Assembly: GCA_000212915.1 (NCBI GenBank)
Contig: CM001167.1
Location: 1,232,780-1,296,779 of the forward strand
Length of the DNA: 64,000 nucleotides
DNA from: Bacteroides coprosuis DSM 18011
GTDB lineage: Bacteria > Bacteroidota > Bacteroidia > Bacteroidales > Bacteroidaceae
Direction: 5' to 3'
How positions within the stretch are numbered: position 1 is the first letter of the stretch; the number at the start of each line of letters is the position of its first letter. This document shows positions 52,167 through 60,728 of this stretch, in pieces. The position numbers and the translations under genes were made by a program. The notes beneath the pieces were generated by a model. It saw only the letters and a program-made list of their open reading frames with translations. It did not search any database and had not been told where the DNA came from.

Positions 52167-53801
52167 ATGAAAAAGTTTTATTTGACGACAGCGGTCCTAT
52201 TTGCTGTGATTATTAGTTCGCTGGCTTGCACTAACCTTATCGTTGGTAAAAAAGCCTCTGCTGATGGTTCTACAATTGTATCTTATTCAGCAGACTCTTA
52301 TGGCATGTTTGGTGACTTATATCATTCTCCTGCAGCAAAGTATGAGAAAGGTGCTAAACTAGACATTTACAATTGGGAAGATAATAGATTTATGGGAACC
52401 ATTGATCAAGCCCGTGAAACCTACAATGTAATAGGTAATATCAACGAATACCAGGTTACTATTGCTGAAACTACATTTGGTGGTCGCCCAGAACTTGAAG
52501 ATACTACAGGAATCATTGATTATGGTAGCTTAATCCGTTTGGGTTTACAGCGATCAAAATCTGCAAAAGAAGCTATCAAAGTGATGACTAGCTTAGTTCA
52601 AGAGTATGGTTATGCTAGTGGAGGGGAGTCTTTTACTATTGCCGATCCAAATGAGATATGGATTATGGAAATGATGGGTAAAGGTCCCGGTATCAAAGGT
52701 GCTGTTTGGGTAGCTGTACGTGTACCAGATGATTGCATCTCAGCTCATGCTAATCAATCTCGTATCCACTCTTTTGATATGAATGATAAGAACAATTGTA
52801 TGTACTCTCCTGATGTTATATCTTTTGCTCGTGAAAAAGGTTACTTTGATGGAGTAAACAAGGATTTTAGCTTCTCAAAGGCATACAATCCTCTAGATTT
52901 TGGTGGTCGTCGCTTCTGTGAAGCTCGTGTATGGAGCTATTTCAACATGTTCACTGATCAAGGCGAGAACTTCTTACCTTATATCTTGGGTGATACAGAT
53001 GAGCCGATGCCTCTTTTTATCAAACCTAATAAAAAAGTATCTGTACAAGATGTTAGAGATGCTATGAGAGATCATTATGAAGGTACTCAGCTAGATATTA
53101 GCCAAGATTTTGGTGCTGGAGCCTATAATACTCCTTATCGTCTGTCTCCACTAACCTTTAAATATGAAGGAGAAGAGTATTTCAATGAACGTCCAATTTC
53201 TACTCAACAGAGTGCATGGGTATTTGTTTCTCAGATGCGTTCAACTTTACCTAATGCTATTGGCGGTGTTTTCTGGTTCGGATTAGATGATGCAAATATG
53301 ACTGTCTTTACTCCAGTTTATTGCTCAGCAACAGAAGTTCCTGATAGCTATGCTGCTAATGGTGCAGATTATGTTACATTCTCTTGGGATAGTGCTTTCT
53401 GGATTTACCAATGGGTATCTAATATGGTTTACCCTCGCTATGGTTTAATGATTAATGATCTTCGTAAAGTTCAAAACGAATTAGAAACTTATTATGAACA
53501 GAATCAAGCTGGTGTTGAGAAAGTCGCATCAGATCTTTATGCTAAAAACCCAGAAGAAGCTGTAAAATTCTTGACATCTTATACCAAGATAGCAGGTCAA
53601 CAAGCTTTTGAATCTTGGAAAAAATTAGGTGAATACTTAATCGTAAAATACAACGATGGAGTAGTAACTAAAACAAATAAAGACGGTTCTTTTGAAAGAA
53701 ATAAAATAGGAGAACCTACAGGCGTTGTGCGCCCAGGATACACAGAAAAGTTCTTGAAAGACTATATTGAACAAACAGGAGAACGCTATAAAGTTAAATA
53801 A
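52167..53801 (+). CDS. C69-family dipeptidase
   Basis: Ntn-hydrolase dipeptidase (PepD family). 544 residues. The N-terminus is a signal/propeptide (1-20) followed directly by the catalytic Cys21 in ACTNLIVGKKASADGSTIVSYSADS, which must become the free N-terminus. Later motifs: ISAHANQSRIHSF and YCSATEVPDSYA. Bacteroides carry several such secreted enzymes that trim peptides in the periplasm or outside. It lies 24 bases after the M23 gene and probably shares its transcript. Confidence 0.93.
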   Translation: MKKFYLTTAVLFAVIISSLACTNLIVGKKASADGSTIVSYSADSYGMFGDLYHSPAAKYEKGAKLDIYNWEDNRFMGTIDQARETYNVIGNINEYQVTIAETTFGGRPELEDTTGIIDYGSLIRLGLQRSKSAKEAIKVMTSLVQEYGYASGGESFTIADPNEIWIMEMMGKGPGIKGAVWVAVRVPDDCISAHANQSRIHSFDMNDKNNCMYSPDVISFAREKGYFDGVNKDFSFSKAYNPLDFGGRRFCEARVWSYFNMFTDQGENFLPYILGDTDEPMPLFIKPNKKVSVQDVRDAMRDHYEGTQLDISQDFGAGAYNTPYRLSPLTFKYEGEEYFNERPISTQQSAWVFVSQMRSTLPNAIGGVFWFGLDDANMTVFTPVYCSATEVPDSYAANGADYVTFSWDSAFWIYQWVSNMVYPRYGLMINDLRKVQNELETYYEQNQAGVEKVASDLYAKNPEEAVKFLTSYTKIAGQQAFESWKKLGEYLIVKYNDGVVTKTNKDGSFERNKIGEPTGVVRPGYTEKFLKDYIEQTGERYKVK

Positions 53802-53857
53802 ACGTTATTCTGTGAGCATATTTACATCCTATTTGTTATTGAATAGGGTGTATATGC

Positions 53858-53906
53858 ATAAACTATTCTTTTTTATAGGTGTCGTGGTAAGAATAGTTTA
53901 TATTTG
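53858..53906 (+). promoter_or_regulatory. Promoter with flanking 13-bp inverted repeat upstream of the phosphohexomutase gene
   Basis: TATATTTG (53899-53906) as -7. A perfect 13-bp inverted repeat ATAAACTATTCTT (53858-53870) / AAGAATAGTTTAT (53889-53901) spans the -33 to -7 region, with the right arm overlapping the -7 element. Confidence 0.55.
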
Positions 53907-53955
53907 TACTCCTCAATATTATTGAGTTTATTAACAACTAAAGATACTAATTAGA

Positions 53956-55701
53956 ATGAAAAACGAAGAACTTTTAAAATCTGTAGTTGAAAAAGCTAAT
54001 CAATGGCTTACTCCTGCATATAATGAAGAAACTCAAGCAGAAATTCGTAGAATGCTTGATAGTGAAGATAAAACAGAACTAATTGAATCTTTCTACAAAG
54101 ATTTAGAGTTCGGTACTGGTGGTCTTCGTGGTATAATGGGTGCTGGTAGCAACCGAATGAATATCTATACCGTGGGTGGTGCAACCCAAGGTTTATCGAA
54201 TTACTTAAATAAGCAGTTTAAAGATTTGAAGCAAATAGCAGTTGTCGTAGGTCATGATTGCCGTAACAATAGCCGTAAGTTTGCTGAGATTTCTGCAAAT
54301 ATCTTTTCTGCAAATGGAATAAAAGTCTATCTATTTGAAGACTTACGTCCAACTCCAGAAACATCTTTTACCATTCGTCACTTAGGTTGTCAAAGTGGTA
54401 TTATGATTACTGCTTCTCACAACCCAAAAGAATACAATGGTTATAAAGCATATTGGGAAGATGGAGCGCAAGTTCTTTCTCCAAATGATCATGGTATTAT
54501 TGCTGAGGTAGAAAAAGTAAAAGCAGAGGATATCAAGTTTGAAGGTAAACCAGAGTTAATCCAAATTATTGGTAAAGATATTGATAAGGTATTTTTAGAT
54601 GCTGTTCAGACTGTATCTTTAAACCCGGATGTTATTGCTCGTCATAGAGATATGAAGATTGTTTATACTCCAATCCACGGTACTGGTATTACTCTTATAC
54701 CACAAGCTCTTAAGATGTGGGGTTTCAATAATATCATTGATGTTCCTGAACAAAATGTAATTAGTGGTAATTTCCCTACTGTGGTTTCTCCAAACCCAGA
54801 AGAACCAGCTGCTCTTACAATGGCTGTAGAAAAAGCGAAAGCAACGAATGCCGACCTAGTGATGGCTAGTGATCCTGATGCAGACCGTATTGGTATAGCT
54901 GTTAAAAATGATAAGGGAGAATGGATTTTGGTGAATGGTAACCAGATCTGCATGATCTTCTTATATTATATTTTGACTCAGTATAAGGCTCTAGGCAAAT
55001 TGAAAGGGAATGAGTTTGTAGTTAAAACAATTGTTACTACTGAGCTTATCAAAAGAATTGCCGATTCTGTGAACGTAGAATTAATTGATTGTTACACAGG
55101 ATTCAAATGGGTAGCTCGTGAAATACGTGAGCTAGAAGGAAAGAAAAAATATATTGGTGGTGGTGAAGAAAGCTTTGGTTTCTTAGCTGCTGACTTTATT
55201 CGTGATAAAGACTCTGTTTCTGCTTGCTGCTTGATGAGCGAAATTGCTGCTTGGGCAAAAGATAATGGTAAGTCTCTATATGAAATGCTTCAAGATATAT
55301 ATCTAGAATATGGTTTCTCTAAAGAAAGAGTAATCAGTGTAGTTCGTAAGGGTAAAACTGGTGCTGAAGAAATTAAGGCAATGATGACTAATTACAGAAA
55401 CAACCCTCCTAAAACATTGGCTGGTTCAGAAGTAGTTCGTATCAAAGACTTTCAATCATTAGAAGAAAAGGACATTAAGACAGGCAAGGTTACTAAATTA
55501 GATATGCCTGACACTTCAAATGTGCTTCAGTTCTTTACAGCAGATGGTTCAAAAGCGTCTGTTCGTCCTTCAGGTACAGAACCTAAGATTAAGTTCTACA
55601 TTGAAGTAATGGGAGATATGAAGTCTAGAGCAGATTATGATGAAGTTAATAAATTAGCAGATGCTAAAGTTGACTTTGTTTGCAAAGATTTAGGTATCTA
55701 A
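53956..55701 (+). CDS. Phosphoglucomutase / phosphomannomutase family enzyme
   Basis: Alpha-D-phosphohexomutase superfamily, interconverts hexose 1- and 6-phosphates. 581 residues, the long form that resembles eukaryote-like PGM2 and bacterial PgcA. The phosphoserine loop TASHNP has catalytic Ser154; the metal loop is DPDADRIGIAV; the sugar-binding loop GGGEESFGF; and the C-terminal phosphate-binding loop RPSGTEPKIKFYI. It should supply glucose 1-phosphate for glycogen and surface polysaccharides or enter mannose 6-phosphate metabolism. Single gene with its own terminator. Confidence 0.95.
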   Translation: MKNEELLKSVVEKANQWLTPAYNEETQAEIRRMLDSEDKTELIESFYKDLEFGTGGLRGIMGAGSNRMNIYTVGGATQGLSNYLNKQFKDLKQIAVVVGHDCRNNSRKFAEISANIFSANGIKVYLFEDLRPTPETSFTIRHLGCQSGIMITASHNPKEYNGYKAYWEDGAQVLSPNDHGIIAEVEKVKAEDIKFEGKPELIQIIGKDIDKVFLDAVQTVSLNPDVIARHRDMKIVYTPIHGTGITLIPQALKMWGFNNIIDVPEQNVISGNFPTVVSPNPEEPAALTMAVEKAKATNADLVMASDPDADRIGIAVKNDKGEWILVNGNQICMIFLYYILTQYKALGKLKGNEFVVKTIVTTELIKRIADSVNVELIDCYTGFKWVAREIRELEGKKKYIGGGEESFGFLAADFIRDKDSVSACCLMSEIAAWAKDNGKSLYEMLQDIYLEYGFSKERVISVVRKGKTGAEEIKAMMTNYRNNPPKTLAGSEVVRIKDFQSLEEKDIKTGKVTKLDMPDTSNVLQFFTADGSKASVRPSGTEPKIKFYIEVMGDMKSRADYDEVNKLADAKVDFVCKDLGI

Positions 55702-55722
55702 TCTTCTGCTATAACATATTAT

Positions 55723-55757
55723 AAAAAAAGACTCAGCTTAGTTGAGTCTTTTTTTTG
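55723..55757. terminator. Bidirectional terminator between phosphohexomutase and HdeD-like genes
   Basis: 15-bp stem (55723-55737 with 55741-55755) with one G-U pair, A-run and T-run on each side. It lies between convergent genes. Confidence 0.85.
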
Positions 55758-55780
55758 TCTATATATTTGATTTAAGTTGT

Positions 55781-56356
55781 CTAATTATTGGAAATATTTA
55801 CCTGAACTCTATTTACCTGAATAGCATAATAAAAATGCGGCATAGCATATATAATAAATAGTGATGAAACTATAAACTTACTAGATGCTATTATAGGATT
55901 TACAATAAGTGTAGTAGAAAGAGCTAATCCTGCTATTGCGCAGACTAGTATGATTATCCAATTGACAAACTTTCTATTCTTGATAACTGATATAATGGTA
56001 AGCATAATAAAGAATTGGACAAAACCCCATATTGCCAGGTAGAAACTTAAAATATTCCACTGTGTACACTCCTTCGATGTCATAACCAATCCGATGATAA
56101 CTCCAAATATAGCAGCAGCTATACCCCAGCTCCATTCGTAAACATCAGTTCTTGTTACACGCATATATACATAATGAAGTACTCCGATCAGAATAATGCT
56201 CAGTATAAAGAATAAATGGCCAGATGTTAGTGCTGCTGTTGGTGCAAATAAAGCCCATAACCCAGTTAGTAGTGAAACACCTCCTAGGGCAAATAATGCC
56301 CACGAGTGTGCTACAGAGTTTTTAAACTCTCTTTGTTTAATTCTAGTGGTTCTCAT
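55781..56356 (-). CDS. HdeD-like (DUF308) membrane protein
   Basis: 191 residues with six hydrophobic segments in two-by-two GG-rich helices (FALGGVSLLTGLWALFAP, GIAAAIFGVIIGLVM, IWGFVQFFIMLTI). This repeat pattern is typical of HdeD/DUF308 proteins, linked to acid resistance in E. coli. Function here is unknown. Single gene, convergent with the phosphohexomutase gene. Confidence 0.8.
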   Translation of the reverse strand: MRTTRIKQREFKNSVAHSWALFALGGVSLLTGLWALFAPTAALTSGHLFFILSIILIGVLHYVYMRVTRTDVYEWSWGIAAAIFGVIIGLVMTSKECTQWNILSFYLAIWGFVQFFIMLTIISVIKNRKFVNWIIILVCAIAGLALSTTLIVNPIIASSKFIVSSLFIIYAMPHFYYAIQVNRVQVNISNN

Positions 56357-56684
56357 AATTAAGGCATTTTATTAAAGTTAATACCTCAATAAACAAAGAA
56401 TTTCTGATATAAATCTCATTCAAAATGAATTATCTTAGTCATAAGATGTTGATACATAATAAAATATCCCAACATGGGTTGTCGGGATATTTTTACTGAT
56501 TATTATTGAGTTAGCTTATTTAAAGCTGAAGATTTCATGTCTTTCTCTTTTCTTCTTTAACCAATCTTACACTCATATTTGGGTAGTGTTTACTCCGTTC
56601 TTATTAGTTCCATTAATAGAGATTTAATAATGGAGTATTCTAGTAGCTTAAAAAGGTATGGATAAGATTATTTCATGATTGAAA
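56357..56684. other. Intergenic region, 328 bp
   Basis: Contains a terminator-like hairpin (56461-56494). The upstream region of the HdeD-like gene lies on the left. No other structure or small gene seen. Confidence 0.65.
56461..56494. terminator. Hairpin, probable terminator of the GNAT gene
   Basis: 13-bp stem with one mismatch (56461-56473 with 56481-56493), AAAATATCCC arm, T-run in either direction. It lies 190 bases beyond the GNAT stop. Confidence 0.6.
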
Positions 56685-57152
56685 CTAGTGGATACACTGC
56701 TTCAACATAATCATATCCTTAAGTTGATGCCCATTTTCTATGATAGGAGCTTTATAGTTGTCTATATAAAAGTCAGCTCTAACGCCATAAGGTTTAAATC
56801 CTATACGGCTATAAAAAGCAAAGGCATCCATACTATAATCGCCTGTACCAACAATGAGTTTTTTATACCCCTTTTCTTTGCCAAGAGTAAAGGCATAATC
56901 AATTAATTGCTTTCCTATACCTTGTTTTTGAAAAGGTGTATCTATAGCTAAATTCTTTATTTCTAAGAGGTTTTTACTTATCTCATAAAGAGCCATAACA
57001 CCTATAGGATGGTTACTTTCACTAGAGCGTATTACCACTATTGTACATTGGTGAATATACTTTTCTATGGCTTCCATAGTTTCATCTGCAAGTAATAGCA
57101 AATTGTATGGAATTGTGTCTGAGTTTGAAAGAATTTCTATTTCGTACTTCAT
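56685..57152 (-). CDS. GNAT-family N-acetyltransferase
   Basis: 155 residues, a single GNAT domain. Acetyl-CoA loop in NLAIDTPFQKQGIGKQLIDYAFTLGKEKGYKKL (Q/RxxGxG-type pyrophosphate loop), then AFAFYSRIGFKPYG. Acceptor unknown; the related family includes small-molecule and protein N-acetyltransferases. Single gene, divergent from the ABC-F gene. Confidence 0.85.
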   Translation of the reverse strand: MKYEIEILSNSDTIPYNLLLLADETMEAIEKYIHQCTIVVIRSSESNHPIGVMALYEISKNLLEIKNLAIDTPFQKQGIGKQLIDYAFTLGKEKGYKKLIVGTGDYSMDAFAFYSRIGFKPYGVRADFYIDNYKAPIIENGHQLKDMIMLKQCIH

Positions 57153-57272
57153 AGCTTGAGAAATTGAAAAACTTTAAACTTAATGATTTAAATGAGAATA
57201 GGCAATTATTTTATGTCTTTTATTGCTGAAAATATATTTCTTAGATAATTAAGAATTAGAAAAAAGAAGTAT

Positions 57273-57280
57273 TACCTTTG
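57273..57280 (+). promoter_or_regulatory. -7 element for the ABC-F gene
   Basis: TACCTTTG fits TAnnTTTG. Transcription from here gives a leader of about 260 nt. Confidence 0.55.
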
Positions 57281-57300
57281 CAATCAGTATTAACGAATAA

Positions 57301-57346
57301 ATGCTTCAATGAGAATATAAGAAACCCTCCATACTTCATGGGTTTT
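57301..57346 (+). promoter_or_regulatory. Possible attenuator upstream of the ABC-F gene
   Basis: ATG CTT CAA TGA (57301-57312) overlaps ATG AGA ATA TAA (57309-57320), directly followed by a hairpin GAAACCC (57321-57327) with GGGTTTT (57340-57346) and a T-rich tail. An alternative stem CCAT (57329-57332)/ATGG (57338-57341) competes with it. Leader peptide plus hairpin is the layout of drug-induced attenuation, but the stem is short. Confidence 0.4.
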
Positions 57347-57546
57347 ATTTCAATCTAAATTGAGATAGGTAGGCCAATAAATCCACATTGGTTCTGCTCT
57401 TTCATTCTAGCAAATTCTCTTTATTTATAATTTTCGGATTTCTATTTTAAGCAATTAGTCTATTCTAGTTGTTGATGTATAGGTTGAATCTATGGAATAA
57501 AGCCCGTTTATAATCATATTATTAATCGTTTTAAATTGGCTTGTTT

Positions 57547-59139
57547 ATGAGTATAATTCTTCAAAATATAAGTTTCCAACACCCTGACGGGGATATTTTA
57601 TTTACTGATTTATCTTTTTCTATTGAAGAAGGCGATAAAGTTGCTTTGATAGGAGATAATGGAACAGGAAAATCAACTCTCTTAAAATTAATTAGTGGTA
57701 AAATACCTATTCAAAGTGGCTCTGTTTATAGAGAGGTTGATGCCTATGTAGTACCCCAAAATATAGATGAATTCAGTTCGTTGACAGTAGCAGAAGCCTT
57801 GAAGGTTGATGCTAAAATTATTGCGTTACACCAAATCCTAGCGGGGAATGTAGAGCCTGCATACATGGAACTTTTGGGTGATGATTGGGATATTGAAGAG
57901 CAGGTAATTAAAGCTTTGCATCAGTGGGGATTAGACTCTATTCGGTTAGAGCAAACCCTTTCTACTTTAAGCGGGGGAGAACGTGTGAAAGTATTCCTCT
58001 CTGGTTTGACACTCCATCAACCTCAACTTGTGTTGATGGATGAACCTACTAATCATCTTGACTATGTTTCTAAAGACTTATTATATAGCTGGATAGAAAA
58101 GACCAGTGCAATAGTCTTAATAGTTAGCCACGATAGGGAACTACTTGATCTCCTATCCGGTATCTATGAATTGTCTAGCCTGGGTATAAAGTATTATTCT
58201 GGAAATTACACAGAATATAAAGAACAAAAAGAGATTGAGTTGAATGCTATTGAAAATGCATTGAAAGGCAAAGAGGTAGAAAGAAAAGTTGCTCTAAAGA
58301 AGCAGCAGAAAGTTACTGAACGCCGACAAAAGTTGGATAATCGAGGTAAAGATTTGAGTATAAAAAAAGGAATTGGGAAAATGGGACTTGATACCCGTCA
58401 AGATCGTGCTGAAAAAACGAGTGCACGTTATAAATCCACTCAGGGAGATAGAGTTAATGCTTTGTCGGGTGATATTCAGTCTATCAAAGATAAGATAGCC
58501 CAGCATTCTGTTTTGAAGCTTCATATAGAATCCTCCGACTTGCATGATAATAAAATTCTAGTTGAGGCCAAAGGGTTGAATTTTGAATATGTGAAAGATA
58601 AACCTTTGTGGAAAGAGACTTTGAACTTCCTAATACGTAGTGGTGAGCGAGTATTATTGAGGGGCATTAATGGTTCTGGTAAGACAACTTTGCTCAATTT
58701 AATAACTGGATCTGTGAAGCCTACCATCGGGAAGCTTGATGTTGCTCCTCTAAATTGGATGTACTTAGACCAAGATTATTTATTACTCAATCCGAGTTGG
58801 ACTGTTTACGAACAGGCACAAAACTTTAATCCTAAAATGCCCGAGCATGAAGTAAAATGTATGTTGCATCGATCTCAATTATCAGAGAGTTTTTGGGACA
58901 AGCCTTGTTCTAGTTTGAGTGGTGGTGAGAAGATGAAATTGAGTTTATGTAGTTTGTTAATATCATCAGTTGCTCCAGATCTTTTAATATTGGATGAACC
59001 AACTAATAATATAGATATACATAGTATTGAAATTTTAACTGAAACTGTGCGTAATTATGCAGGTTCCATTTTACTAGTATCGCACGATGATGTTTTTATC
59101 CAAGAAGTTGGAATTGATTATGAATTGGAATTAAAGTAA
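57547..59139 (+). CDS. ABC-F family ATPase (ribosome-associated, possible resistance type)
   Basis: 530 residues from the ATG at 57547 (MSIILQNISFQHPDG). An in-frame TTG two codons upstream is not needed. Two ATPase domains in one chain, no membrane part: Walker A1 GDNGTGKST, signature LSGGERVKV, Walker B VLMDEPTNHLD; charged linker (about 235-285); Walker A2 GINGSGKTT, LSGGEKMKL, LILDEPTNNID. ABC-F proteins act on the ribosome; some (Vga, Lsa, Msr) remove bound antibiotics. The long leader with attenuator-like parts hints at this type, but housekeeping ABC-F cannot be excluded. Confidence 0.88.
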   Translation: MSIILQNISFQHPDGDILFTDLSFSIEEGDKVALIGDNGTGKSTLLKLISGKIPIQSGSVYREVDAYVVPQNIDEFSSLTVAEALKVDAKIIALHQILAGNVEPAYMELLGDDWDIEEQVIKALHQWGLDSIRLEQTLSTLSGGERVKVFLSGLTLHQPQLVLMDEPTNHLDYVSKDLLYSWIEKTSAIVLIVSHDRELLDLLSGIYELSSLGIKYYSGNYTEYKEQKEIELNAIENALKGKEVERKVALKKQQKVTERRQKLDNRGKDLSIKKGIGKMGLDTRQDRAEKTSARYKSTQGDRVNALSGDIQSIKDKIAQHSVLKLHIESSDLHDNKILVEAKGLNFEYVKDKPLWKETLNFLIRSGERVLLRGINGSGKTTLLNLITGSVKPTIGKLDVAPLNWMYLDQDYLLLNPSWTVYEQAQNFNPKMPEHEVKCMLHRSQLSESFWDKPCSSLSGGEKMKLSLCSLLISSVAPDLLILDEPTNNIDIHSIEILTETVRNYAGSILLVSHDDVFIQEVGIDYELELK

Positions 59140-59316
59140 GAACTTATTGAGTGTCAGTTATTTTGTATGTATAGGTGGTTAATCTTATTGACAAAAAATA
59201 TATTTTGGCACAAAAGGGTAATATTTATCTATTAAAGTAAATAAATATACAGTAAAGATGTATTAATCCATAATAAATTGCTTTATTAGCATATTCAAAT
59301 GACAGGATATGAGTTT

Positions 59317-59324
59317 TACTTTTG
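59317..59324 (+). promoter_or_regulatory. -7 element of a possible small transcript
   Basis: TACTTTTG fits TAnnTTTG; the -33 element is not convincing. Confidence 0.4.
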
Positions 59325-59467
59325 TAAAGATATAAGAAGAACTCTGTATTCGATACTTAGGCTCAAATACGAATTGCATAATACTAATAATAATCTGTTT
59401 ACTAGTTTAATAGGGATTTTTACAAGAAAGGTAAATATATTTAGGACAAAGGAGTAATATCTACTTC

Positions 59468-59521
59468 ATGATGAAGAAAGATAGATATCAAGCAGTGAAA
59501 ACTCCAAAACGGATAGGGTGA
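59468..59521 (+). CDS. Possible 17-residue basic peptide
   Basis: MMKKDRYQAVKTPKRIG, preceded by AAAGGAG 13 bases upstream of the ATG. Its last codons form the left arm of the terminator. Lysine- and arginine-rich. The Shine-Dalgarno-like sequence is the main support; spacing is long and chance is possible. Confidence 0.3.
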   Translation: MMKKDRYQAVKTPKRIG

Positions 59522-59548
59522 GGTTGGAAACAGCTTCACCCTTTTTTT
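59515..59548 (+). terminator. Intrinsic terminator
   Basis: 12-bp stem AGGGTGAGGTTG (59515-59526) with CAGCTTCACCCT (59531-59542), two G-U pairs on the plus-strand RNA, GAAA loop, then TTTTTTT. The plus orientation is favoured by the G-U pairs and the T-run. Confidence 0.8.
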
Positions 59549-59777
59549 ATTTCATGTAAAAATAAAAAAGAAGATAGAGAAGAGTAATAACAAGAGTCAG
59601 TTTTATATCCCAAGAATTAAGTTCTTTAATTCTTGCATAGATGAAGAGGATAAAAGAAACCATAAGTGCAAATAGTCCTACTTTACTTACAAGAATCTGT
59701 GTGGCTGTCAAGGATAAAATACCTATTGTAAGGATAGCTACTCCCTGAATGATCATAATCGTTTTCCAATCTTTCAT
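59547..59777 (-). CDS. Small membrane protein of unknown function
   Basis: 76 residues with two to three hydrophobic segments (about 6-24, 30-46, 55-74): MKDWKTIMIIQGVAILTIGILSLTATQ. No family recognised. It starts 27 bases downstream of the CatA-like gene on the same strand and is probably co-transcribed with it. Confidence 0.65.
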   Translation of the reverse strand: MKDWKTIMIIQGVAILTIGILSLTATQILVSKVGLFALMVSFILFIYARIKELNSWDIKLTLVITLLYLLFYFYMK

Positions 59778-59804
59778 TTTCTTAGTATTTTTAGATATCT
59801 CTAT

Positions 59805-60464
59805 TTATTTACCCCACTGTTGAGCTTTATTAACAAATTTTTGCACATCGTTTATTAATTTGCTTGTATGGTAGCCATCGGCAACAGCATGGTTTACAAA
59901 GACAGCGAAGGGTATGAAGGATCTATCGTCTTTTTTATAGTATTTGCCAAAGCGAATAAGAGGGAAAAGGAAATCGGATTCTTCGTAGGTATCTTGAGCA
60001 AAAGATGAAAAGCTAAGCCAAGGAATGGAAGATACGGAACAAAAGTTTTTAGGTTGATTGGGCTTTGCTTTAATCCCTTTCACATCTTTATAGGTATTTA
60101 AATCATTGACTACGTTGGAATAGAATGTGTTAAAATCCTCATTGTAATCACTCCAAACATCCGAAAAAGTTTTATCATCTTCGTGAAATAGGGTATAAGC
60201 TGGCACAACAAAGTTCCAATAACCTAATTGTTTATCTTGATTGTATGCCATACGAAATTCTTTATTTTCATTTACTGCACGCATAATGGCGTATAAAAAT
60301 GTAGGAAATAACTTTAAGGATTTCTGCTCTTTCAGAGTGATAATAGGGGTTATATCTAGCTGGGCAGTGAGTGTGTATTTGCATTTTATTTTATTGATAT
60401 AATAATAAAAATACTCACTCCTTTCCCAAGTTTCAAAGTCTATTTGATTGAATTTTGCTACCAT
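59805..60464 (-). CDS. Chloramphenicol acetyltransferase-like protein (CatA type)
   Basis: 219 residues, the length of trimeric type A CAT. The family pattern runs end to end: FNQIDFETWERSEYFYYY at the start, PIITLKEQKSLKLFPTFLYAIMRAVN, FCSVSSIPWLSFSSF and the catalytic VNHAVADGYH at 190-199. The catalytic base His192 and Asp196 are present; the preceding residue is Asn191 instead of the usual first His of HHxxxDG. It transfers acetyl from acetyl-CoA to an alcohol, chloramphenicol in true CATs. Whether this one confers resistance is open. Leader about 110 nt with a 10-bp palindrome (60533-60558). Confidence 0.88.
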   Translation of the reverse strand: MVAKFNQIDFETWERSEYFYYYINKIKCKYTLTAQLDITPIITLKEQKSLKLFPTFLYAIMRAVNENKEFRMAYNQDKQLGYWNFVVPAYTLFHEDDKTFSDVWSDYNEDFNTFYSNVVNDLNTYKDVKGIKAKPNQPKNFCSVSSIPWLSFSSFAQDTYEESDFLFPLIRFGKYYKKDDRSFIPFAVFVNHAVADGYHTSKLINDVQKFVNKAQQWGK

Positions 60465-60532
60465 TGCTTTGCTCTATTTTAAAAATCTACGTTCGTTTTG
60501 GCATAGATACTAAAACTAAGATAGAAAAGATT

Positions 60533-60558
60533 GATAAAGAATTAAAATGAATTCTTTA
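60533..60558. repeat. Perfect 10-bp inverted repeat in the CatA-like leader
   Basis: ATAAAGAATT (60533-60542) and AATTCTTTAT (60549-60558), loop of 6, followed by a T/A run. AT-only except for one G-C pair in each arm, so a weak RNA hairpin; could be an operator. Confidence 0.4.
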
Positions 60559-60580
60559 TTTTTTAATCTACTTTAGTTGT

Positions 60581-60588
60581 CAAAACTA
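60581..60588 (-). promoter_or_regulatory. -7 element for the CatA-like gene
   Basis: Minus strand TAGTTTTG fits TAnnTTTG; leader of about 110 nt. Confidence 0.45.
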
Positions 60589-60728
60589 CAAAAAGAGTCT
60601 TTTATGGATTAGCCTTAATCTGCAATTGAGGTATTCAAAAGAACTATCCAGATGTCAATTTACGGAGTAAATAAGAATTTGTTTATCTATATCAGTATAA
60701 GATAGATACCTCTATCCTAATAATACGA

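Larger units (their letters stand above)
57153..57546. other. Intergenic region with long leader of the ABC-F gene
   Basis: Promoter -7 at 57273-57280, two very short overlapping frames (57301-57312 and 57309-57320), a short hairpin (57321-57346) and a second possible stem further on. A leader of about 260 nt is unusual for this genome section. Confidence 0.65.
59140..59546. other. Intergenic region, 407 bp, with possible small RNA
   Basis: A consensus -7 (59317-59324) and a good terminator (59515-59548) bracket about 220 nt without a large gene. See the ncRNA and small ORF entries. Confidence 0.6.
59331..59548 (+). ncRNA. Candidate small RNA or short mRNA
   Basis: About 218 nt from the predicted start to the end of an intrinsic terminator, starting about 190 bases after the ABC-F stop. 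No Rfam family recognised. It contains a 17-codon frame (59468-59521) near its 3' end. Confidence 0.35.

Noticed and set aside
53826-53850. Terminator after the C69 gene
   Set aside because: Only six clean pairs (CCTATT/AATAGG) and no T-run; too weak to list.
56685-60464. Resistance genes on a mobile element
   Set aside because: No transposase, integrase, long terminal repeat or target duplication seen; base composition looks like the surroundings.
60486-60503. Five-codon frame MPKRT in the CatA-like leader as a leader peptide
   Set aside because: No associated hairpin that covers the gene start and no ribosome binding site; such a short frame is likely by chance.
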